Source: Lanius collurio (lineage: Eukaryota > Chordata > Aves > Passeriformes > Laniidae). From it: a stretch of DNA of 64,000 bases. This document shows positions 47,582 through 58,935 of this stretch, piece after piece. Where the stretch lies: contig JACBWW010000003.1 in NCBI GenBank assembly GCA_020086605.1, forward strand, positions 55,957,150 through 56,021,149, written 5' to 3'. The position numbers and the translations under genes were made by a program. Numbering within the stretch: the first letter of the stretch is position 1; each line of letters begins with the position of its first letter. The notes under the pieces are model-generated. The model searched no databases and had not been told where the DNA came from. It saw only the letters and a list, made by a program, of their open reading frames with translations.

Positions 47582-50500
47582 TCCTCTGTAAGAGGGAAGA
47601 TATTAGTAGGTCCAGAAAATTGACTTGCTGTGCCATAAAACAACTTCCAAGCATGCTAAAGAGGGTGTAGTAAAATTCTTTGTTTTGTAGCTGTAAGTTT
47701 GCAATACCTTCTGCTTATAATGTTTATGGGGAAAATACTTTATAAAGCAACCAATAAAGTTACCCTTCCTATAATTTTTCGTTTGCATACCACACTACCA
47801 TCTCCTTTGCATACATGAAAATTACATATGCTACCAACTGAAAAACATACAACATCCAAGGACAAAGATCAAAATGTATGATGAATTCAAGAATTTGCAT
47901 TGGGATATTCCTGAACACCAGGATGCTGCCCCAGAAACCCTCCTGATTCTTGAGTCTTCTGCAGAATATCACACAGCATCACAGAGTCACAAACAGATCT
48001 GCAAAACTTTAAGGAATACATTTTCAATGCAAAGCCCTTATTCCACTCAGGGACACAAATTAGCAAGGGAGGTTCCTTACTTAGGAAGTGCTAAATTTAG
48101 GATTGCAATATTCATCTCAAAGGGTCACAGCCATCTGTGTTTATGCCAGCAACTACAAAAATGCACCTTATATATCTGCATTATAGTGTATGATTTACAG
48201 CACGTAACTTCTAGGGTTTTGAAAAATATTGGCCCAACACATGTGAACACTCCCATTTCTTTTTCCTCCCCCAGTCTCCCACTTTCATTCAAATGACATT
48301 AGCTAAGAAAAACCCTATTCATAGGAATTAAGAGCTAAATATCCAATCCACTCTCACAGCTAACAAGTAGCCTCAGTCAGTGTCTTTACCATAAACCTGG
48401 CTCTAGAGATTTATAAACAGGCCTCTGTACATTTTAATTTGAATGAAATATGTCTGAGCTATTAGAGATGCTCATACCAGGAAGAGCTACTCAAAAACTG
48501 CAAGACACATGTTTTGCATTGCATTAACAGAAACAAAACAGTGATGCTTTAAAAGTCATGGATTAAAGGAAATCATACTCTGGTCTGAATTCCTATGCTT
48601 TTGATTACTTCTGTGGTGTAAATGTCTCAAGAACTGGAGGAGTTAAGAGTTCTTAAACTGTTACTCTGATGGTACCAGGCACAAAAAGCTCTCCTTCCTC
48701 CAAGACAAGCCCAGTCACACACAGTGCTGAGGATGCAATCACAATGTTTCATCAGTCTTACAATCAGAAAGTTCATTAAAAATACTGTTAATTATTAACC
48801 TACAGTTACTAACCTGCAATTGCATTGTCACTCAGTTTCCACGCTCCTCATCCAGCTCTGACTACAGTCTAAGCCTCATCTTGTTTTCAGGACATTTAGC
48901 AATTGACAAGGTCAGTGCCTTGACAAAGCTCAAAGCAGGGCAGATGGATGGGTTTAGCACTAACTCTTCCTCCAAAGCATCCCATTTAAAGTAAAACACT
49001 GAGCCTCAATCCTGAGACATACACCTCTGTAGATCTGTGCAATTCCATCTTTGACCAACCAGCTCCTCTAACCACTAGGATGGTCACAATTTACTGCCAA
49101 AGAGGTCCCTGTCTGCCAGACACAGCTTATTATGGAGGAGGACCATACTTCCTACTTGTCTCCTCAAACCTTGCACACAGAGAAAGACAGCAGTTGGATA
49201 ATGGGTATGCTGCAATCCTCCACATTTTAGACACTGTCCTCTCTACCATTTTTTCCTGCTTATTACAGTAATTAATCCAGAAGATCCATGAAGGCACCAC
49301 ACTGGTCATTTCCATCAGCTAACTTACAGGAGCTATACAGCCTTTCAACAAAGCCATGGAATAGGTTATTTCCACTCCCTTTACAGCTGATGCCAGGTCA
49401 TACCATCTGCAGGTTTATGACCCATTGGGAATGTATGACAGAAGACAGCTGAAGGTTGCAGCCTGTGGTACAGACTAACTGCCCAGGTCACAGGAACTGG
49501 ATACAAACCAGAGATCTACTGTTGAAGCTTATTATTGCTTTAACACCAAAAATACAATGTTTACCACTCAAAGACAGCCTCTAAAAAGAATAACTATGAG
49601 ACTGATGTGCAGGAGAAACCAGTAACCTTAAGATATTATTGCAAATTTCACATAACAAATGTATTCCCTGCCAGTCTGGCAGCTGCATAGAAGCACTAGC
49701 AAATCTGCAAAGGCTAAGACTGTTTATTCCAGATATAGTGGACACATCCAACTGAAGTGGTCTAGCGTGCAAATCAAAATTCCAAATAACAAGCTGCTGG
49801 ATAGCTGTTGCAAAATCATCTGTTAATTCTTTCGAGTCTTGTCAAACAGAAGATCTCTCAGCCTCCACCAAAAGAAAAATCATCAACCAGCAGTTGATAT
49901 AATTAAATTTAATGCAATAAAAAAAAATTACCCAAACTCTAAGACCAGCTCATAAATATGTAAATTTCATTGTTACAAAAAGACTAGTCAATCAACTCCA
50001 TGAAGAGATAGAGAGATATTAACTTCTTTATATTGTTAAGTGCCCATCACTTTTGCCCAGATAGTTGAAACTGCAATTTGCAAATACACAAAGCTAGCTG
50101 AATAAAGACCAGCATCTCATTTCTCTCCAGCTAAAAAAAGAAACTGCTGAATGTAATCAGCACATTTCTCTCTAGATGAGAATGACAAATACAGTCGCTA
50201 ATGCATTGTGCTGCATTTCTGGTCTTACAGCTGCTTAAAGCCTCTACTCTCAGAAAAAAAGTAAGTAGACAGCTGTGAATGTAACTTGCCTTTGCAAATA
50301 TTTTCAACTTTAAAAGAAAACCAGTTTCCTCACTGCCTAACTCCTCCTTGTAGTGCAAATCAAGAGGAAAAGAGAGGAGAGACAGCATGCTTAAATTCCT
50401 TCTTTCTGTTTTTCCAGTAAGTTATTTGGGAAAACCACTGCTCAGGCTCTGCATTTCAGAGTAGCCTGAACTCCCCCAGCCACCGGCAAAGGGCTTCCCC

Positions 50501-52165
50501 TCAGCCAAAGATCATGCTGCACCCAGGCACTCTTCAAAGCTCCTCCTGCTGATCCTCATGACCATTCCTGGAAACTGTTATTTGTGCAATCCAAAGCACA
50601 GCTCCAAGTACATCTCCCTGGTCAGAACAACACATGCCTAACTGTTATAAACCACTCTGCACACAGTGCGAGAGAATCCATGCAGCTCCAAGGCATTTTG
50701 TAAACAAGCAGACGTGCTGCATACCAGACAAGAAAGTTTAACAGCGTTGGGGAACTAGGAATTTAAAATGCATACAGGACACCACTGACTTAATTATGGC
50801 AACCATCACATTTTTTCTTTTTTTAAATGCTTAAGGTGACTTACTGTACTATCTAGCTTTAAAATGTCAGAGCACAGGCACAAAAATGGGTACTAACCAC
50901 ATAAGTAAGCAATGCAATATGCTGCTGCTTTTCCTCTCTTTACACATTTTATGCGAATAACACCTGCAACTTTTCTTCTATTTTTCCAGATCTTGACACC
51001 AGAGGACAAACCTGCTTAAAGCAACATGGGAAGAAAGTAGCTAAAAGACTGGACAAGCTGGCAGGGAACCACCTACATTCATCCCTTAAGCCTAAAGCAA
51101 TTTCAACTCTTACACTTTCAGAGACTTCTGGCTAACTAGCAAGGTGGAGAAACTGGACAAAAGCTATCTTCAGTTACTCCTGTTATTTTGTATTCTTGCT
51201 CTCATTTCTAGGCAAATGGCCTGCAAAAAAACACTCCACAAAGCCTCACCACAGATGGCAGTTCGTCATTCTCCAGCCAAGCTCACACCTGCAGCTTCCA
51301 TGACCGCTGCTGCAGCTGGGGTTTTTGTCTCTTCTCACTGACAAAAACTGCAAAATACACAAGTGTTAAGTGACCCACTACCACCATCCATTTCATTAAT
51401 GAAGTCAGTCCATAGGAAATCAAGATGCAAACCTTCACTCTTGGCTCTGCTCCCACTGACACAGCTCTGCTTATTTCACAGGAAGGGGTAACCTTCGGGC
51501 AGTTTGGGCATAGAATCATTTGCTATGCGGACATTTCAATCCACAAGAGGAAGGAAAAGAAGCAAGCATCTAAAACTGACAGTTCTGAAGAGGATTTCAG
51601 TCACCAATACCAGCATAAGCCATGGGAGCTCTGTGCTGTACAGGTGTCATGAGCCCTGCAAGGGCAAAGACAGATCACTTCTCAGCAGTTCCACTTGAAT
51701 TCTCAGCTAACCACCCCCAAATTGGAGTCACCAGTCTCACCACAGCACCTTCCTCTCTCCTAGCCATAAGATTTCATTCTAGGCCATGGCTAGACACAGT
51801 CCACAAACACCAGAACAGTGATGTTACAGAAGGCAGTCTGTTTTCTTGCACATTCTGAGTTGTGGCAAGACAATCTCTCCCTGGTCTGCGAATTTTATGC
51901 AAAATCCGCAGATGACAGACACAACCGAACCCAAAGTCTGTACTTCCTTCAGAAATCCAAGCAAGATTTCTTATGGGTACTAGTTTGATTAATTTTTTTC
52001 TACATATACATTTATACAAAAAAGATGCACCCAGAGCATTTTCTAGCACACCTGCCACTCCAGAGACAGTGCCTGTTCCCACGCCTCTCTGTGCTGGAGG
52101 GCTCCAGCCTCAGCTGTGTCCAGCACAAGGCCTGCAGCAGACTAAGCCCTGACCAGCCCTCCAAA
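47582..52165. other. Unique non-coding DNA, nothing recognised
   Basis: No gene is recognised. One 30-bp splice-bounded open segment (50231-50260, +) is listed separately. Other open frames, up to 140 codons (47874-48296, +), have no motif. Confidence 0.5.
50231..50260 (+). other. Possible 30-bp microexon, unrecognised
   Basis: The acceptor TTTCTGGTCTTACAG ends at 50230 and the donor AAA|GTAAGT starts at 50261. Ten open codons in phase 0 (LLKASTLRKK) lie between, and one other frame is also open. A TGC sits 17 bases before the exon start (50212-50214), as in SRRM4 (nSR100)-dependent neuronal microexons. That motif is short and common, so support is weak. Confidence 0.14.
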
Positions 52166-52212
52166 GATAATCAGGTTAGATGATCTAATGGTCCTCCTGG
52201 TCCTTAAAAAGA
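52166..52212 (+). mobile_element. Probable old CR1 3'-end fragment
   Basis: The string 'CAGGTTAGATGATCTAATGG' followed by TCC..TCCTGGTCCTTAAAA resembles the conserved end of older CR1 subfamilies (GGTTAGATGATC... TGGTC...CCTTAAA). The terminal octamers are missing. It is too short for certainty. Confidence 0.5.
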
Positions 52213-55200
52213 AAATTAGCTGTGAATCACTTTGCTGCTTTGAAGCCCTGGTCCAGTTACTCCCACAGACAGAGACCAGCCACTGCAAGATGAAACTCAA
52301 ATCAAAGCCAAGCTTTATTTCTGTGGTCAGCAGCCCAGACATATTCCAAAACCAAGGTGAAGCAGATGACCAGGGAAGAGAGGTGAAGCCAGACAGGCTT
52401 CTCTTGTCTGTGGCACAGGGAGGCATTCAGTTGGCTTAGAAACAAAAGAGCAGGGCAGCAAAGAGCCTGAGAGGCTTTCTGGCCTGATGCTTTCCATATG
52501 TGAATCCTAAAATGGCAACCACTGGTCCCCACTGTTCATTCACTAACTCATACTTATCAAAGAACAGTTCTCACCTCAGCTTGGAAAACTTTGCACAGGT
52601 AACTGGAATGAATAATCCTCTAGTCCTGCTTCACTCTAATACTTTATTAAAGATTCAAAAAAAATTTCTGAATTATGCACTAGATGGCTATTAATAAGGA
52701 CAACTCAAGAGGCTTTTTTCTAAGCTTAGAAGGTATTTTTTCTCCAAGACTGACCTGTCCAGTTGTACATACTAAAATGACTCACAGATATTTAAACCAT
52801 GCAAGGCCATCACTGTTTAATGCTTTCACAGAAACCTTCCCAAGCAGAATCAATTAACTGATAAATTATATTGAGAACATATCCATCAACCTCGGGATGC
52901 TGTTCCTCATGTTGAGCCAAAGCAACTCTACTCCTACTCTTCCATCAGCATAAACAAGTCTAAAAATAGCCTTATAAAAATATTAAAATGGGTTTAATTA
53001 TAGCTTAAAGTAGTGAGATGACTTTGACAACTATTCCCAAAAAAAACCCTCCCTGTAGACCCTTTTTAAATATCCTGAAGAGTTGCAGCTCTATGTACAG
53101 AATTGAAATCAAAAACAAGTTAAAAGAAAACAAAAGAGAAGGTAAGCCATTACAAAGTGTTCATTGCTACATGGAAAGGTCTTTGTTCAAATATACTGCA
53201 CGTAAGAAATCTTAGTATTGTGTAATTAAATCCTGAACTAATATGGCCAGGGAAGCAGAGCTTTAAAAACAAGGTTTTCAGGATTGTCTAGTTTGACACC
53301 TTCTTTACATGGCAGAAACGGGTTTGTCTGCCTTAATCCTTTCTCTACAACCACTGAGAAAGGTCTGTATGTGCTGCAAGAAGAGCCCATGAAGTTTTCA
53401 GGGATCCAGAAAAGAGAAACAAAACTTCAGATAGGCATAATCCCATTCAACCAATCACTACTGCATCTTGCTCATCTCTTGTTATTACCAATCCACTTGT
53501 GAAATGAGCCTGCTCTACATACATATTTCCGAGTATCCCATCTTAATGCAAATATATTGAAAATACTGCAGGAAACATGCAGGGCCAGAATCAGAAAGGA
53601 AAAAGCACAGAAACCCACAGAAGCTGAAAACAAAAAACCACAGGTAAGCCTTTTCCCAATAAAAACAAGAAATGCCCTCTGCAAAGCAGAACTAAGTGAA
53701 CCAGAGAGGGAAATCCAGACAAAGCCACAAAACACCAGAAAACAAGAACAAGTTACACCACACTTAAAAAAAAAAGAAAAAAAAAAAGAAAGTGGAGAGA
53801 CTGTGAAACTCTAGCTGTCCCTGTATCCTGTGAACGGTTACCCACTGTTCAGTCCCAGTAACGCTTTGGGGTAGTTCTGGGCATGCAAAGCAGCATATCT
53901 AGGACCCTAAATAACATAACTGAAGGAATTAGATACCAGGAAATACAGACCCTACACTTTTGATGTAGTCACTTTGCAGGAATTACATGGCATCTCACAC
54001 TGATCTCCAAGTAACTTGAATAAACTTTGCAGCTCTTAGGATCAAAAGAAATTCTCATTGCTATAGATAGGTCATACAAAATAGATGTGCCTGGCAATGT
54101 TTGACATCCAAGTCTTGGGGTCAGACTACCACTTCACACCTCCATCCCGGGGATGTCATAAACTCTACAACCCAGGATTATTCTTGGAAGTCTTTATTTT
54201 ATTCTCCCTTTAAACAGAACCAGATCTTCTTTTAACTAGAAATCACTGCAATTATGTAAATTGTTGTTATAGCATTGCTTGCTTTTAAATTTTTTAAATT
54301 ATAAATTTTATAAATTATAAATTTTGTGCATCTCCTTACTGAAACTATTGTTTGAGGCAAAATATGTCATTACAAGAAAAAGCTAAAGGAAGAGACTCCT
54401 GTTTGCCTTGTGTCCCTTCAACCTTTCCTACGGTTGGAAGCAGTGAATCAAAGGTAAAATGAACTGACTTGCCCCCGTTTGTTTCCATGCAACTTAAAGC
54501 TGCATCATAAATGTTTAATGTTTACTCCCATTGGTCACAAGAAGCTTTTTACATGCTGAATATGTTTCATCTAAGAGACTTTTTCTCTTAAAGAAAGCTG
54601 TTCATACATCTTTCAGCTTATGGGTGCACCTAGAGGGCACAAGTTTTGAGTTCAGCTTCCTTTTTTGGCCAAAAAAAAAATCACATGTGAAAATAAGTTG
54701 GAACCAAACTGTGACTAACTTGAAGTAAACAAAAGTTAAGCATTAACAAGAAAACATATACTGCTTTATCCATGACAATCATGACCTCAAAAACTGAACT
54801 CTAAAGAGGCTGAAATTGACCAATTTCAACAGATTAGGCAACAGTCAAAACACTGGAGACAAGGAGCTTTGGAAAGGCTATCGAATAGATGAATTTTTTA
54901 ACCTGACCAAGCTTTAGCCTTCATTAACCAACCTAAGAGAACGGGACAGACTTCTTGCCACTTAGTCTCAAAAATCCCTTAGCAATATTCATGATGGGCA
55001 GATGGGTGGTTGTATGCAGTTCTGAAGGCATTAGCTGTTTTCTTGTGAGAGAACCCATTAACTCTAACACAAAGTCTTAACAGGAAAGCTTTATTCTAAC
55101 AAGTACATTTGTTTTAAGATACTCAAATCTAAACTTGAAGCTTAATTACACTGTGCTTAAAGTCACCCCAGAGCAATATCTCAACCAGCTTCTTCATTGT

Positions 55201-57589
55201 CTCTATAGATGCACACCACAAGTTCAGCACTTTCACCCTAGCTGGGAACATACATGAACAAGGCTTTTTCTCCCACTCCTGATTTCGAAAGCCATGTTAA
55301 ATTAGTAAAGTTGCCAACAAAGAGAACATGTTGTGAAGAACAAAGAATCTCTAAAAACAGATAGCCACTTCAGAAAGAACAGCTAAAACCCTTACGAAAG
55401 TGCAGCTTGAGAAAGATGGACTTTATAGCTCTGAGTGAAGCCGGCCTCAAGCTTACAATGAAAGATTAAAATCTGTTCGTCTAAATCAATTATTGGTCCT
55501 GAGCACACATCGTGCACTTGAACCCAACAGTCTGGGGAGGGCTTTCCATCACGGTACACACTCAGTGACAACATTCATTTCCCCAACAGCAAGCTACATT
55601 TCAGCTTAATAGCTAAAACATTCCCTTGACTATATTCATAACCAAGGCTCCTGCCTCTGCAGCAGCTCTGTAAGAGCTACACATGAACTCTTTACCTTTG
55701 AAGCACAGTGACTAACACTCACACAGAGCTGCTATTCTCCCTGCAAGGCAACCTAGATTTAAAATGGACACATGTTCACAACAGCATCCAACGGAAATGT
55801 GCTCTATAGGACTCCAGTGATTTTGCAAACTAGCCAAAAATGAAAAAGCATTAAAAACAGGGCTAATCCATCACAATGTGCACTTTAAGTATTTACTAAA
55901 TGTACTTTGGATTTAATTTATTTATAACAACTCAGTGTCCTGGACTTCCATCACTGTATTATGTAAATATAACAAAATCTTACTCTAAGATTCTCATTTC
56001 AGCATACTACTTAATACCTGCTTGAAAGAAAGGGAGATTTTTTTTTACTTCTACACAAGTACAAAGATGAGGATGATTTCTCAGCATTATATTCTTAAAT
56101 TACAGTTTCCAATCCTACTTCTGAAACTGTTAATCTGGTCATATCTCAGTGCCAAATTATCTCAGATTATTCAAACACATCATTACTCTCTTGACGCAAA
56201 TAGTTTAATCCAGTAATTTATCGGGGTTTTTTAAATCAGTGTAATACTTTTACTCTGTACTTGCATACGTAAACAGGGAATATAAAAGATGACCTGTCTA
56301 AACAGATTTTTTTTTTCAATAAAACCCCTCACTTCTTCAGGGATATGTACCAGATGTTCCCTAAATATGCTCAGCACAACACACCCAGCTCCTCTTTGTC
56401 CACCATACATTTCTTCCCCTCTACACTCACTCTCCTCAGCCCACTCCAGAATCCCCAAATACCAAATGAGTAAGAGGCTGCTCTGAGGGTGGCCAAGTCA
56501 AGGCTCCCCTTGTGCTGGCTGAGCAAATGGCACTCCTTGTGAGTCCATGTCTACAAGTACACAGGACATACAACTTCACCCTCTCCTCAGAGATGCTTGG
56601 CTTCTGGGGGGACAAGGCTTGGAAGACAAGCACAGCTGATTACACATCTCCTTTTCCTGCAAAGCCAGGATAACTGACCTTCAGCATACAAGAGGACATC
56701 TTCACAATTTAGACTTTCATCAGTTCCCCATCAGTTTACTTTAGAAAGCTTGGCCGCGTCACAATTTGGTGAACTACTGGGGTGGGGAAAAAAGAGACCA
56801 AACCATTACTGCCTGCCTAAGTCCAATTTCTGTACTTAGAGGACCTGTCAGGACAGAAAGCACTGTTCTGCATTTCTTTCCCACCTCCATCACATGATTC
56901 AAGTTTTTTAAGTGACCCTAAATAGAAGATTCAGTTTCATTTTAAAGTACCTGACCCCACACGCCTTTCTGGACCAATTACAAATTATGCAAACCAGGCT
57001 TTGCATATTGCCTGGCACCCTGAAAGCCTACAGTCTATACAAGCCAAGCTTCAACACTCCAACCCCTGCTTATCCCTGCAAAACCAAATACACTCAGCAG
57101 GTGTGTCTGGGCCTAAGTAAGGGCAGAAGCTGCTCCTGCAGATGAAAACACATTAACAATGCTATTTATCATGCTCGGCAGAACAAATATCAGCTCTGCT
57201 TCAAAACAGAATAGGGGCAACACCAATGGCTGTTACTCTCAGGAGAAAATGGACCCAGTTCTCAGGCATATCTTTCACTTTGGGGTGGGCTGAAGTGACT
57301 TCAGGACAAACACTCATTGATGTATTCTTTGGTGCTTCTATTTAGCAGCTCTACCAAGGGAGTGGATCTGTGTTAAAGAGAACCCCCCTCCTCACTTCCA
57401 AATCCATTTTGCAAAAAGCCTGTTTTTAGCTCTCAGCAAACATGCTGAGGTGCACAGCACTACTACTGTAGCAATGGCAGCCACAAACCTGACTGCTTGT
57501 TTGTCATCCATCAAGAACTCGCAAAGGGTTGCATCGAACTGCAAAATAGGCTCAAATACAGCTCCAAACTGAAGTCCCAGCCAGCTCCT
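52213..57589. other. Unique non-coding DNA, nothing recognised
   Basis: AT-rich sequence with an A-rich run at 53766-53790 and a palindromic AT tandem at 54296-54325. Good donors at 53131 (AAG|GTAAGC) and 53644 (CAG|GTAAGC) lack convincing acceptors. The Lys-rich frame before 53643 has no known motif. Confidence 0.55.
54296..54325. repeat. Tandem 16-bp AT-only near-palindrome (1.9 copies)
   Basis: The unit AAATTATAAATTTTAT is repeated once with the last two bases missing. Each copy is close to its own reverse complement, so the tract could form small cruciforms or serve as an AT-hook or homeodomain-type target. No function is shown. Confidence 0.85.
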
Positions 57590-57915
57590 TGATATTAGTT
57601 ACTATAGAAACCAGTCCCTCGGCACAGGCGTTCACAGCAGGAAATCATGCAGATTTCAATTTTACATAGTAATAAATGCTGCGGGAGAGCAGAATTTCAC
57701 AACAATTACAGGGGCTGATTGTACAAACCCAGACCTCTTTCACCCCACGACACTGCAGATGAACGTGCCCACGCACACAATTGTCACTGCTCCTAGTTTT
57801 GAAGTGGTTTCCACAAAGCTTGCGTTGGGATGGCTGCTGAAAAGGTGGTAGCATTTTTCAATGGCTTCATTAGATTGGAAAACGTACTTGTTTTTACATG
57901 CAAGAAGCGCATGTG
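57590..57915. promoter_or_regulatory. Possible regulatory element: RFX X-box-like site and CpG retention
   Basis: GTTACTATAGAAAC at 57598-57611 matches the palindromic RFX X-box consensus at 12 of 14 positions if purine and pyrimidine ambiguity is allowed. The following 300 bases keep about nine CpGs in CpG-poor surroundings. The block looks like unique, complex sequence without a coding signal. A cis-regulatory role is an inference. Confidence 0.2.
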
Positions 57916-58799
57916 AAAACAACAAAAAAAAAAGCACCAACAGCAAAGCAGCAGGAGGATTTAAGCATATATGTAACTACAGAGAGTCCAAACATTTCAC
58001 AGGAAGGACTGTCAGGTCACAACCCAGGGCTCCTTTGGAAACAGCCCATCTTCGTTTCCTTCTCCACCCTGTCCAAAAAAATAACCTGAATGGAGGGCAG
58101 GTCACAGATTTATTTGTAGAAAAAAACTGTCGTAGAAAGCACAAAGACAAGAGGGAGGACTCTGGGCCCTGAAATGAAACAGTGAGGTAATTATATTATT
58201 CTAACTTTTCAGAAGTAGTTCTTCAGGTTGGACTCCATCATGTGTGGGAGTGGAAGAGGAAGACACACACCAAAATGCACTTCTTGTCCCAGGCAGATCT
58301 TAATTTTCTACTGAAATTCAAGATCCAGTTGAGACTCTTCCCCATCTCCCTAAATGAGCCCATAAGTCTGAACAGTGTGGGTTTTACTACATCAACCAGG
58401 GAAGAAAAGAGCAGGGAACTGCTTCACTGAAGAAAATGAATGTGAAGGGAGGAGGGAAGGGGTGAACAGCTTGCACAGCAACAGGGACAAACATTTGTGC
58501 TGGCAACACCCGACAAATCATCAAGCAAACAGAAGGACAAGAAAATGAAGGAAGCTGGTCTATTTTTAAGCAAGACCTCATTATTATCATGAACATGCAC
58601 TGCTTCTCGGGAAGCAGCAGGTATGCAAACATGAGATGAATCATATCACCGAGTAAATCACCTGGCAGTAGAACACTAGTTTGCATGGACACACACAGAG
58701 TGGAACGTATACGATCTCCAGTCCTGACACCTACGAAAATGTGTGGAAGAGCATTCTTCTGGGAGGCAGACTGAATTAAGGAGAGCAAAAAAAACCTGT

Positions 58800-58935
58800 T
58801 AGACAATGCAAATGTCACTGCTGCTGCTGAAAATTACTTTTGTTACTGCTTTTGTTAATGATTAGATGGAGTTCCATTGTTATGGACACTCCACTCGCAA
58901 TTAGTCTGCTGCAGCTTGTAATTTCACTTTTTGTA
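58800..58935. promoter_or_regulatory. Possible POU/SOX/homeodomain motif cluster
   Basis: Within about 100 bases are a perfect octamer ATGCAAAT (58806-58813, POU factors), a SOX-type ATTGTTAT (58876-58883) and a homeodomain core CAATTAG (58898-58904). This combination is typical of vertebrate developmental enhancers. Short motifs are frequent by chance, so confidence is low without conservation data. Confidence 0.2.
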
